In this document: positions 13,045 through 24,309 of the stretch, piece by piece
How the letters are laid out: every line of letters starts with the position of its first letter
Position numbering within the stretch: the stretch's first letter is position 1
From: Parasponia andersonii
Taxonomy: Eukaryota; Streptophyta; Magnoliopsida; Rosales; Cannabaceae
Length of the DNA: 64,000 bases
Direction: 5' to 3'
NCBI GenBank assembly: GCA_002914805.1
Contig: JXTB01000018.1
Coordinates: 1,514,968 to 1,578,967 of the forward strand
The notes under the pieces: generated by a model
What the model saw: the letters and a program-made list of their open reading frames with translations, nothing else
Database searches by the model: none
Told to the model about the DNA's origin: nothing
Position numbers and translations under genes: made by a program

Positions 13045-15445
13045 ACATCATTTATTATGTTTCGAATAATTAACATAAAGTATTTAAGCATACAATATGC
13101 AAGTNCTAAGACTATCACTTATATTCATGGTAATTTAACCTATCACTGATTACAAGCCTCCTACGAGAAGTCATGCAATCAGCAAGTCAAACTGAAATAA
13201 TTTCAATTAGTAAATAGATAGATAACTCTTATCCCATATTTCTAACTACCATTCTCTTTGGTCCTCTAATCGACTAATAAGAACTCATATGAGAGGATAT
13301 TAATGTTTCGAGTTGAGTGTTTAACCATTGTTTCGGTAACTAAGCTTTCTATATAAGACCGTCTTCTACAGGCGATCAGCCTCATATAGTCTACCTAGTA
13401 CCTTATCCTTAGAAGCTCATTTCGAGTATTACCTGGACGATAAACCCTCCTACGGTAGCTCAGCAAAATTCTGAGGCAAGTCTTATCCTAATACATAACG
13501 AACCAACAATGGAGACCATAGGTATCACATACCTTCTCCCACTCAATATTTTATAATAAGGGATTTATAGATTTTATTCAGTTATCTAACTAGTTTAGTA
13601 ACCTAAAATCAATTATGTAAGCATGTTCATATTTGCATAAAAGTAGCTCTAATTTTCTATATGACATGTTACTAAAGATCATGTAATAATACTGAATTAT
13701 TAGGCATGCATACAACATTGTCCTAATAATACTAAAGTAGCAAGCAGATAAATAATTAATTATCAATGATTTATTTATTTTTGGTAATTTTAAATTATTT
13801 AACATTTAAATAACTCAAATTGATAAGATGATGTTAAATATTTAAATATGGAAGATAGTATTAAAAATTTAAATTAGAAAAAATTTTCACAAAATCTAAA
13901 CAGTTTAAATAAAAGATTTAACTAATTAAATCTCCTTAAATATCTCAAATTTAAATTTCAACTTTTAAAATCTTAATTTGAATTTAACTTCCTTAAATAT
14001 CTCCCATTATCTTATCATGTCAGATTTGAATTCAAAATTCAAATTAATATCTAATCTCATTAAATATCTACCAACCATAAATTCAAATTTGAAGATTTGA
14101 AAAGATATTTTGATTTAAATTTAAATTTCAATTCTTCATAAAATTCAAAATTTAAGAGATAGAAGATTTTACAAATAAAATCTCCTAAAATATCTCTAAT
14201 TTGAATTTAAACAAATTTAAAATTCAAAAATAGATTACTAACTATCATATAATCAGTTTTTAAAAATATCTATTCAAATTTGAATTTAAAACTAAAAGGA
14301 TATTATCTCATAATATCTAATTTTTAAAAACTTTTATTCTAAAATATCTCTAATTATTCAAACAATAATTAAGATACTATGGATATCAATCATATCCACA
14401 ATTCAAATTAAAATATCCTATCATTTAAATTTCAAAAATTCAAATTTAATAAGGATTTTAAAATTTTGAATTATAATTTAATCTATCAGTTTTCATAAAA
14501 CTATGGATAAATTAAATTAATTTTAAAATGAAAATAATTAAAATTATGGCCGGAAATACGAAACGTGTCGGGACAAGCCGACGGACAGAACGGGAAGCCA
14601 GTATGCGGTCACGCTCGGGACAATTACCGGGCGCTAACGGCCTCGCATAATGCTACATGGCCTTGCTCGGGACAACTCCTGAGCGACAACGGGCTCGCAT
14701 AATTCTCGCACATCTAATGTACGAGGCAGCACCCTGAGCGGCGAAGGAACGAGAGGCCACCCGTGTGGCCGGCGCGCAGGAGGCCGCCCACTGGCCATGC
14801 GCGGATCACATCTATGCGGCCAGTAGGGCCGTGCTTGCGCGGATCACATCTATGCTGGCCACCCGCAGGTCACACGCGGATCGCATTTGCGTGGCCAGTG
14901 GGGCCGTGCCCGTGCTGCATGTGCGGGGTGCACCCGCGCGGCCTGTGCGGGGAGGCAGCCTGCAGGCCAAGTGTGGATTGCATCCGCACAGCCAGCAGCA
15001 CCTCACCTGCATGGCCATGTGCAGGGTCATGCCCGTGTGGACCGTGGGGCTCACAGGGCAGTGCGCACGACTCTTAGCCATGCACCGCTCTGTCGTTTCG
15101 TTCATTTTTTTTTTAAATTGAAAAAAAAATAGTTTTCATAAAACTCCAAAAACAATTAAAGATCAAAACATTTCCATGCATAGTTTTATCAAGAATATAA
15201 AACATGAACACATAGAATTCAAGAATATGCTGAAAAATGAAAATCAAAATAAAGATGATCATTTCCTTATAGCAACATCTAATCAAATAATCATTCAAAC
15301 TCATTGAATCTATTGACCATCATACAAACTAGAGCTTACTCATAATATGAACAAGACCAAACATAAACAAAACCTTTCCAGAAATCAAAAACATCAATCA
15401 ACAAGAGAATAGACCGGAGTAAAATATGCTAGATCAATAATAAAA
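13045..15445 (-). other. Long Copia leader with AT-rich and GC-rich blocks
   Basis: About 2.4 kb separates the primer-binding site from gag. From about 13.78 to 14.55 kb it is a degenerate AT repeat dominated by AAATTTAAATT and ATTCAAAT words and by TCTCCTAAAATATCTC-like phrases. From about 14.55 to 15.10 kb it changes abruptly to GC-rich sequence with repeated GCGGATCACATCTATGC and GGCCAGTGGGGCCGTGC phrases. Several overlapping open frames in the GC block exist on both strands. That is expected of GC-rich sequence poor in stop codons, and none resembles a known protein. Confidence 0.6.
13105..13105. other. Ambiguous base (N), possible second contig junction
   Basis: A single N lies in the Copia leader between GCAAGT and CTAAGAC. 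Unlike the N at 10,036, no duplicated flank was seen around it. Confidence 0.8.
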
Positions 15446-15461
15446 CCATACTCTGGTACCA
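15446..15461 (-). other. Copia primer-binding site (initiator-Met tRNA type)
   Basis: The minus strand reads TGGTACCAGAGTATGG, very close to the usual TGGTATCAGAGCATGG. It lies two bases inside the 5' LTR. It fixes the element's orientation as minus. Confidence 0.85.
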
Positions 15462-15463
15462 AT

Positions 15464-17120
15464 TACTGGTGTTAGCTAGAATAAATTTCCAGAAAATATT
15501 TTTCATAAAATCATTTTTAAGAACACCATAGTTTTGTAAAATCAAGAAACGCAACGGAATTTGTCGTTTAAAATTTTTCTTTTACAAAATATTTTGGATC
15601 GTGATCTAACATAAATTAACTCTTATTCTAAACAAGAACAATACCCGAATTCGCTCCACAACCTTCTCGTCTTCCCGTCTATTCTCGAAAGTTGTTTGAT
15701 TAATCCGGTAGGTGGTCACCTTCTTGATTCCCAACAAAGAGATCCGTAGATGAACAAGAAGACAATCTCCTCGAATCGATTTCTCTGGGATGGCCGAAAC
15801 ACTAAGGACAATGAATCCCTATTGGTGGCTGATTTTCTCTGCTCTCTCTCTCTCTCTGTTATGCGTGTGACCCTTTTTTCCTTTGAGTGTTTCACGTGTA
15901 ACACTTGTATATATATGCTAGAGAACTTTTCTCTTAACTATAGAGAGATTAGTAAACCTTAATGGGCTTATTGGGCTTGTTAGGTTCAACTAATCATCAA
16001 GAAACTATTGGACTTTAATTTGAGCTAGATAGGCGACCAGATGGATCCATAAAGGCCAAGCTCCAATGAACTATATACCTACTATTATAATTAATTCTTA
16101 ATTATGATTGGGCCTTACCCATTAATATTGGGGCACAGCACTATAGACTCAATATTGAACTCTTGGACTAAATATCATTTATTTTTCTGTGAAGCTTATT
16201 AACAATTAATTAGCTTGATCCATTTAGCATATACTATACCTGTAGACATACCCCCAATGCAATGCCGTACTAGTAGAGTGAAATTAACGTATTACCCCTC
16301 TAGTACATATTTATCTTTGAGTTGCCATGTTTCATTTAATGGATAATAGTTGACTATGGTGTTTGTATCTGCTTATACCAACACAGTCAAATTCACATAG
16401 TGAATACCGGGGCCCTGGTTTATATTATCCAAGTATTTAAAAAAAAAACTCAAAGTGACATCATATGCATGGTGTCAATCGTGAAAAACATTCTACACAT
16501 TTCATATGCCTTATCTTCCAAGATACTGGAGTTCGAACCATAAATCAGAACTAGTCTTTTAGTAACTCAAAAAGATAAAACACATGAAAGTAAGTTCGTA
16601 AATCACTAGGATTATGGTTTTCTACAATAGTGCTAGATTAGTAAAATTAGAAATTTGAGTTACGACACTTAACCTCAAATTCTAATTAACTAAGTTCTGC
16701 TCGATGCTATTATAACTTTCTTATAACATACTAGTGTTTCTATCCGAAGACTCACTTCAATAATTAGAGGCTTCATTAAATTAAATAGACAACACTACAT
16801 TCTATGGCATAGTAAAGTATTCCATCTTCAATATGCAGAATGCGAATAATTTAATTTAGACATAATGAAATAAAGAATATAATGTCTCCCACATATGAAC
16901 TCGTCATATGAATAATTCTTTATTACTCATTTCATGTCTTGGAATCTTTTAGATGTTTGCATAAGATAAACATACACATCACATGTATATCATTGGGATA
17001 TAAATGAAATAGAAATTCATAACATGGAATTTATTAATAACAAATAGATACTAAATAATCCAATAAATATTATTTATAATGTCTTTATAATAAACTGCTT
17101 TATAGGACATTATTCCAACA
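15464..17120 (-). repeat. Copia LTR, right copy (5' LTR of the element)
   Basis: The repeat is about 1,657 bp, begins TACTGGTGTTAG and ends ATTCCAACA on the plus strand. It is the partner of 6,224-7,872. It abuts the primer-binding site on the left and the target duplication on the right. Confidence 0.9.
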
Positions 17121-17125
17121 TAATG
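17121..17125. repeat. Target-site duplication of the Copia element (right)
   Basis: TAATG, matching 6,219-6,223. Confidence 0.85.
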
Positions 17126-17775
17126 ACCCTTTGTCGTTGCTGTCCAAATTGATAATATGCTAGTCCATTGAACCCTGGCTAACAATGGAGGCTCGGTGGA
17201 TATATTGTACATTGATGTCTTACAAAAGATATGGCTCGACCTGCACCACTTGAAGCTGACTACAACTAAACTTATGGCCTCATGGGTGATAGCATATTAC
17301 CACTTGGAATGATAGAGCTCCCTATAACTGTTGGAGCTCGACCTTACAAAGCTACAATCATGGCAGAGTTTCTTATGGTAGATTGTCCAATAGCCTTTAA
17401 TGTTGTGTTAGGAATACCATCACTAAGGGATCTAAGGGTAGTAAGCTCGATCAACCACTTAGCAATGAAATTTCCAACACTTGCAGGAGTTGGAGTTCTA
17501 CGAGGCAAGTAGAAGGAAGCTCGCAAGTGCTATATCTAGTTGATTAGAATAGCCAAGGAGACCAAAAAGGCAAATGTTCACAATTATAGATATATAAGCT
17601 CAGGTTCTCTTGGCAAAAATCTTGACTAACGAACAAATAAGGACGAGAAAATAACTAGACCAGTTGAAGAGCTTGCGGAACTCCCAGTTAATGACCAGGT
17701 TCCTTCCAAAAAGTTGAAAATTGGAAAAAACTTGGACGAGAAACTTTAAGAAGAGCTTTAGCACTTCTAATACGT
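17126..17775 (+). mobile_element. Tat-like Ty3/gypsy element continued (aspartic protease and linker)
   Basis: This continues the element interrupted at 6,223. The translation carries the retropepsin region of Tat-lineage elements: VDILYIDVL-like after a VANNGGS-type active-site block, then IELPITVGARPYKATIMAEFLMVD, here in two landmarks (IELPITVGARPYKAT and MAEFLMVD), and VLGIPSLRDLRVVSS. A short acidic linker typical of the start of pol follows to about 17.76 kb. The element is broken, with several breaks, and most of pol is absent from the window. Confidence 0.7.
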
Positions 17776-20700
17776 AAATTTTATTCACTTATTTAGCATT
17801 ATTTTTATGTCCTTATTTACTTGTTTTCCTTGTTTTCTATCTTTAATCTTATGCTTTTATTTATTTTTCTCAGGTTTTAAATAATTTTAGAAGTATTAGA
17901 TAGGTACACCAAGTTGGCAAAGAGAAAAATGTAGCGTTTTTGACAAAAGCTTAGGTGTTGCAGTGCTATGCATGCAGAGCCGCAACGCCCAAGGCTCTAG
18001 AAATTTTTCCAGAATATCAATGTCACGATGCTTCAAAGTTTTCTACTCAACACCATGGCATTGCAAAGCTAGTGCCACGACGCCATCGGTTGGCACTTTT
18101 TCTAGATTGTTCAATGTTGCGGCATTGTCCAACTACTACCGCGGCGTTGGCACGTGTTCTAGCACTTTTTTGCCTAATTTGACCTAGCCACCAAGAGAAA
18201 ATAAAAGAGATCTTTTAGGATCCAAGAAGAACATCTTGGGAGGCATTTTTGAGAGCTTTTGCAGCTAATTTGAAGGGACAAGGAGAATAAAAAGGAGCAT
18301 GTGAAGAAAATCTCATCATTCTAAAAAGAGTTCTTCTTTTCTTCCTTTTGTTCTTTTAATATTGATTGTTGTTAGATTTTTTTTGTTCTTTTCTACTATA
18401 AACTAATACTTTTGTCTAGAGAAATGATATAATTTGACTTAAACTTATGTCTTGAATTCTATTGTTGATTTTATGAGTTTTTCATTCGATTATCTGTGTT
18501 ACTTTTATTTTTATTGCTTCTCACTTTTATTTTTATTGCTTCTCATTTGATTGGCCACATTTAGGATGATGTTGATTCTAGAATTTTGACTTGAGAAAGT
18601 AAAATTGTGGAATTGGATGAAGAGTAATACAACCTAGAATTGCATAGTGTTTGAGAAGATTTATTTAACCTTTAAAGCTTACTTAAGAGCCATTAGACTT
18701 AATGAACTTTTATTTCTTCAATTTTAAATAGAGATATTGAAATTGAAAATTAAGGGTGGTTTTCTCTTTACTCTTGAAAAAGATAGTAGAATTACTTAAG
18801 GGCTCTAGCTTATAATTATTTTGGAAATTGGGTTATAATGGCATTGAGAATTAAAAGATATGGGGGATAGTCAAATGAAATCAAACCCCTAGCATTTTTA
18901 TAATATTTTTACTTTTTTTACAACATTTTATCTTGCCTTAGTTACCATTCGAACTTTAAATTTAGTAATTTTAATTTTAGTTTAGTCATTCAAACACCAC
19001 TATTTAATTGAATTATCTAGATAAAATTAGGATTATTCAATTATGGTACTTAGTAGAATTTAATTTTAATCTCTGTGGATTCGACAACCCTATTTATTAT
19101 TTTACTACAAAACTTGACATCGTATACTTGCGGTATAATTTATGTACATACTTTTAGTGTAACAAGTTTGTGGCACCATTGCTGGGAATTGCAATTGAAT
19201 TTTTACTAATATAGTTACCAAGTAATCTTGATTTAATTTAGAATTCTTTATTCTTTTCACTTATTTTGTTTCCATTATTTTGCTTGATAGGTGTTGCTTA
19301 TTTATGGCATATGCGAAGAGCTCGTAGCTCAGAATTACTACTACTTGATTCTTAAATTGAACATACTTGTAGAAAGCTAAGATAACAAAGAAGAAAACAA
19401 ATAGCCCAAACTATGGCAGAAGAACCCAATAATGTACAAGCAAATCCTCAACAAGCTCAAGCCTTACAGGATTATTTCAAGCCTATTACCAACAAGAATT
19501 ATTCGGGACTTTGAAGGTAAACTATCAATGCCAATAATTTTGAGTTGAAACTGGCTCTCATCAATATAGTTCAACAAAACCAATATAGTGGTTTAACTAG
19601 TGAAGACCCAGATATACACTTGGCTATATTCTTGGAGATTTGTGATACTATCAAGGTAAATGATGTTTCGGAAGACTTTATTCGCTTGTGCTTATTCCCT
19701 TCAAGGCAAGGGAATGGCTATAATCTTTGTAATCTTGGTGTATTACAACATAGGAAGACATGATTCAATGATTCTTATCAAAGTTCTTCCCTCCTTCAAA
19801 GACTCTCAACTACGTGGTAAGATAGCTCAATTCTGATAGTTGGAACTTGAACTGCTTTATAAAATATAGGAGAGATTCAAGGATTTGATCCAGAAGTATC
19901 CTCAACATGGGTACCAATATTGGTTCTGAATTCAACTTTTCTACAAAGGGTTGAATGGACAAACGAGGATGATAGTTGATGTGGTGGCCAACAGTACTCT
20001 TTTATCTAAAATCGCCGATAAAGCTCAATTGTTATTAGAGGAAATGGACTCCAATAATTATCAATGGCCCAATAAGCGGTCAATCTTGAAGAAAGTGGCT
20101 AATGTGAATAAAGATGATCCTATTACCAATCTTACCGCTCAAATATCGACTTTGATAAGCTAAATTTCTACCTTGACTACTAGAGAAGCTCAATCCAGTA
20201 AAGAGCCCATAGGAGTGTCTAATGCTTCCTTTAGGAATGATGGAGTTGATCTTGAACAAGTGAATTACTTGAACAACATGAATTTCAACTACCAGGGTAA
20301 CAACATGTCAAACAGTTTGCCTACTCATTACCATCCGGGCCTTTGCAATCGTGAAAATTTTTCCTATGCTAATAATAGGAATGTCTTGCAACCACAATCA
20401 GGACTTAATTAACCAGTGGCAGAGAATAAATTATCTTTGGAGGATATCTTGAGTACTTTTATTATAGAAACTAGAGGGAGATTTAACAAAGATGAAGCTT
20501 ACCTTGACAACATTGAAACTCATTGCAATAACGTGAATACAACTATAAAATTATTGGAAGTGTAAATTGGGCAACTAGCTAATTCAATCAAAAGGTAAAT
20601 ATCTGGAAAGTTTCCTAGTGATACAAAAACTAATCCAAAAAATCATTGCAAAGCCATTACTCTTAGAAGTGGGAAAGAAGTTAAAGTCCCGAAATAAAAA

Positions 20701-22415
20701 GGAGTGTGTTTGACAAAGCAAAAGAAGATATTGGTGAAGAACTAAGTGAGGTAGTTTCGAAACCTAAGTCTATTTCATTTCCAGACAATCCACCTCTCAT
20801 CAACACACCTTTGCCATACCCCTTAAAGATTCCAAAAGAAGAAACTTGATTCTCAATTTGCTAAATTTATTGAGATTTTCAAGAAGCATATTAATATTCC
20901 TTTTATGGATACTTTGGAGTAAATGTCCAATTATGTGAAATTCATAAAAACTGTGATGTCAAAGAAAAGAAATTAGAGGACTATGAAACCATCAAATTGA
21001 GGAAGAGTGTAGTGTTATCCTCTAAAGAAAATTACCACAAAAGTTGAAGGATATGAGTAGTTTTACCATTCCACGCACTATTGGGAACTCTACCTTTGAA
21101 AAGGCCCTTTGTGATTTGGGTGCTAGTATAAATCTCATACCACTATCCATATTCGAAAAAGTTAGGGCTTTGTGAAGTCAAGCCTACCACTATTACTCCA
21201 CAAATGGCAAACCGCTCTCTTACTTATCCACAGGGTATTGTTGAAGATGTCTTAGTGAAAGTCGACAAATTTATCTTTCTGGTTGACTTTGAAGTACTTG
21301 ATATGGAAGGGGATCAAAAAATACTAATTATTCTTGGTCATCCATTTTTAGCTACCGGAAGAGCGCTCATTGATGTATATGGTAGGAAGCTAACACTCTG
21401 GGTGAACGATGAAGAGGTACAATTCAATCTTTACCATACTTTGAAATTTCCGAATGAGATTCACTCTTGTAATCGATTTGATGTGCTTGATTATTGTATG
21501 AGGAATGTTATTCATGATATATTGTCATGTGACCTATTGGAACATTGTCTTATGAACTGTCATTTCTAAAAAGGAACACTCCTACTACGGAATTTGGTGA
21601 ATCTTGTTATAGTATTAATGAAGAACATGTCGATTGCATGCTTGATTTTGATGCTTTGCCTATGGAGTCTAAGTCTAATAGCCATAGTGATGTAAATATG
21701 TTGATTTGTACTATTGAGAAACCCAAAAAGGGAAGTGAAATTGCTAGCTCAACTGCAAATGGGCTAGTTTTGAAACAATTACCCAATCACATCCGCTATG
21801 TATTTTTGGGTGAGGACTCTAAATTTCCGGTCATTATCTCTTCATCTTTGAGTCAAGAAGAGGAAGACAAGTTCCCAGGTGTCTTCAGGGCACATAAAAG
21901 TGTATTAGGTTGGTCTATTTCTGATATCAAGGGTATTAGCCCTACTATATACATGCATAAGATTTTGATGGAGGAGACTTTTAAACTATTCATTGAGCAC
22001 CAAAGGAGTTAAATCTGGCTATGAAGGAAGTTGTGAGAGCCGAGGTATTAAAGCTTCTTAATGCAAGGATCATTTATGCTATCTCTGATAGTTTTAGGGT
22101 GAGCCCATTTCAAGTGGTTCCAAAAAAGAGATGAATGACAGTGATAAAAAAATGAAAAAAAAAATGAATTTATTCCTTCAAGAACGGTAACGGAGTGGCA
22201 TATTTGTATTGATTACCACAAGTTAAACAAAGCAACCTGGAAAGACCACTTTCCACTTCCATTTATTGATCAAATGCTTGACTGGTTGGCGGGGCATGAA
22301 TATTATTGCTTCCTTGATAGCTATCCGGGTTACAATCAAATTGTTATCGCACCAGAGGACTAAGAGAAGACCACATTGATTTACTCTTATGGTATGTTTG
22401 CTTTTCGCCGACATG
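17776..22415 (+). mobile_element. Athila-like Ty3/gypsy element, one LTR plus gag, protease and part of RT
   Basis: An LTR spans about 17.78-19.16 kb; the left edge is approximate. It has the Athila-like phrases CTCAGGTTTTAAATAA near 17,870 and TCTGTGGATTCGACAACCC near 19,070, and ends TGTAACA. A primer-binding site follows at 19,171. Gag lies at about 19.4-20.2 kb (LTSEDPDIHLAIFLEICDTI, LLEEMDSNNYQWPNKR). The retropepsin region lies at about 21.0-21.5 kb (DLGASINLIPLSIF, VDKFIFLVDFEVLDME, ILGHPFLATGRALIDV). The start of reverse transcriptase lies at about 21.87-22.41 kb (GWSISDIKGISPT, DHFPLPFIDQML). It is broken in several places and has no second LTR in the window. It abuts, and probably inserted into, the Tat-like element. 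Confidence 0.8.
19171..19187 (+). other. Athila-like primer-binding site
   Basis: TGGCACCATTGCTGGGA is close to the TGGCGCCGTTGCCGGG usual for Athila elements. It sits 7 bases after the LTR end TGTAACA. Confidence 0.7.
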
Positions 22416-22674
22416 GCTCATTCTTTTTCCTTCTCTCTCTTCCCTTAGCTCTTTCTCTCTCCTCACCCGACGAGACCCAACGATCAAAAGGGTCGAAAAT
22501 TGGCCTCCCTTTGACGACCCTTCTCTGACCAAATTCAGGTCATGCCACCCAGCCAATTGGGATTGCCATCCCTCGAAATAGCTCCAGCCAAGATTTGGAG
22601 GTCACTGGAGCTTTAGCTCACCAACAGCAAGGCAAAAGTAACTTCTTCTGCTCAATGACAAAACATACAGTGGA
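22416..22674. other. Unassigned sequence right of the Athila fragment
   Basis: The composition changes abruptly to CT-rich (TTCCTTCTCTCTCTTCCC) followed by mixed unique sequence. No family or gene was recognised. Confidence 0.4.
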
Positions 22675-23260
22675 TAATGACATAGAAATACCTTGATTTT
22701 TAACTTTTTTGAGAGAAATGCTTTGACTTTTAAATTTTTGTAAATTAATATCCTAATTTTTTAATTTGTACAAATTAATACCTTCACTTTTGAAATCTCG
22801 CAAATTAATACCTCACTTTTGAATTATGCAAACTAGTACCCTCACATTTGAAATTTTCTTCAAATTTATACTCTTAAAACCTAATTAATTGATTTTAATA
22901 ATAAAAGGAAGATTATACCCCTCATTTACTCAATAATAACTTATTAAAAAGTAATAAAATTAGTTTATTTAACTTTCCATTCAAGAAAAAAAAATTAAAA
23001 AAATGGAATGAGAGATAAAATAGGTTATTTGCACCTTTTAACTTGATCATGGTACAAATTTGTAAATAAAAAAATCAAAATATTAATTTACAGAAATTAT
23101 AAATGTCAAGATGTTAATTTATAAAATCAAAAATTAGAATATTAATTTACATAGTTTTAAAAATAAATATATTAATTTGTAGAAGTTCTAAAACCAATGT
23201 ATATTTTACAGAGAAGTTAAAGTTAAAGTGAATGTATGTTTACGTCGTTAACCTGACATA
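22675..23260. repeat. Foldback-like element with short internal repeats in opposed orientation
   Basis: The left half (about 22.68-22.87 kb) repeats a unit of about 33-36 bp containing AAATTAATACC and TCACTTTTGAAAT. The right half (about 23.04-23.20 kb) repeats the opposite-strand version, with ATATTAATTTACA and AGAATATTAATTTACA. The halves can pair imperfectly over long stretches with about 170 bp between them. No coding capacity was seen. The boundaries are uncertain. Confidence 0.45.
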
Positions 23261-23986
23261 CAATGTATATTAATTATGAGTTGGCTCTCTAATTGGTTCA
23301 TGAACTTCAGTGAGCAATGAAGAATACAAAATTTCCTTGCAAAACTTCAAATAGAATAACTGTGACGTACATACGCAAAATCTTTATATAAAAAAACAAG
23401 CCACCGAGCTCAGCATTATTTATATGGTTTTTGGCACGATTGACCGCTAAGCTTTTTGAAAAGTAGCATTCTAGGTCCCCAAGTTAATATTTTCTTGCAA
23501 TTAAAGCCTTTATGTTTTGTTAGTTTGTAATTTTTTATAATATTTTAAATAGTCACGAATTTCAAAATTCCATGAAATTTATAGTTATCTTCTTTAATTT
23601 TCAGGAAACTAGTCATTTTTCCATTAGAAATTAAGTCTTCTCTCTTTTTTATTTTTTTTGGAAAATGATAATATATTCTCACGTTGTGCATCCAAGCCCA
23701 ATTTTTTAGAACAAAATTCTAATGCCTAACTAAATACAATTATTTAGGTAAAAACTTGAATTACTTTTATATTTGAAAAAACCCAAGAGGACCTTTTTCT
23801 GATTTACGAGGTTCAGAACCCTGCAAGTGAAAGAGTGAAAGCGAAAAACCTTTCTATGAGACTCCTATGGCAGTTACAAAGACAGAAAGATGCAATTTGT
23901 CTTATTATTATTCACCTCAGATCATGTTCTGGGCTTTTCTCCGTTACAAGGAGACGAGATCTCAGAATTATTAGAAGTAGGATGTT

Positions 23987-23990
<4 letters not shown>
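23261..23990. other. Intergenic sequence, no gene recognised
   Basis: Mostly AT-rich unique sequence. A short open frame at 23,835-24,101 runs into a TA microsatellite and is not credible as a gene. Confidence 0.5.

Positions 23991-24024
<34 letters not shown>
23991..24024. repeat. (TA)n microsatellite, left of MITE candidate
   Basis: About 17 TA units. Confidence 0.9.
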
Positions 24025-24026
<2 letters not shown>

Positions 24027-24061
24027 TACAAATCTAATAAGTATTTTTTTTCTTTACCTAT

Positions 24062-24247
24062 AAGTAGGTATTTTTTTTTTAGCCGTTGGATCACCGTCTA
24101 ATGGTGATCCAATGGCTATAATGAAGTGCATGAAAAGACGTGCATCATTAATATTCTTTCTCTCTCTTACTTTTTACAATAAAAAAATATGCATGCTAAA
24201 TTTTCATTGGCCAAATTGATACCAGTAAAAAAAAAAAATACCTATTG
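24062..24247. mobile_element. MITE candidate between two TA microsatellites
   Basis: AGGTA followed by poly-T (24,067-24,080) pairs with poly-A followed by TACCT (24,226-24,243) as terminal inverted repeats. Inside is a near-perfect hairpin, AGCCGTTGGATCACC (24,081-24,095) against GGTGATCCAATGGCT (24,103-24,117), with one mismatch and a 7-base loop. The segment of about 180 bp lies between TA runs, the kind of target used by Stowaway-like elements. The superfamily is unproven. Confidence 0.5.
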
Positions 24248-24255
24248 GATTGGTG

Positions 24256-24258
<3 letters not shown>

Positions 24259-24307
<49 letters not shown>
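24259..24307. repeat. (TA)n microsatellite, right of MITE candidate
   Basis: About 24 uninterrupted TA units. Confidence 0.92.

Positions 24308-24309
<2 letters not shown>

Larger units (their letters stand above)
6224..17120 (-). mobile_element. Ty1/copia LTR retrotransposon, reverse orientation, broken
   Basis: The element is about 10.9 kb, bounded by two LTRs of about 1.65 kb and a TAATG target duplication. Read on the minus strand the order is 5' LTR (right), primer-binding site complementary to initiator-Met tRNA, a long leader, gag (about 12.2-13.0 kb), GAG-pre-integrase zinc finger and integrase (about 9.5-12.0 kb), reverse transcriptase (about 8.3-9.5 kb), RNase H (about 7.9-8.3 kb), polypurine tract, 3' LTR (left). 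This gag-integrase-RT-RNase H order defines Copia. Compared by eye over about 430 bp, the LTRs differ at roughly 7-8% of positions, mostly transitions. At common plant substitution rates that suggests a few million years. The coding part is broken in several places. An N-separated duplication lies inside it and is listed separately. Confidence 0.92.

Noticed and set aside
14763-15132. Overlapping open frames on both strands in the GC-rich block
   Set aside because: They arise from stop-poor GC-rich repeats inside a Copia leader. No homology pattern, and no strand or frame is preferred.
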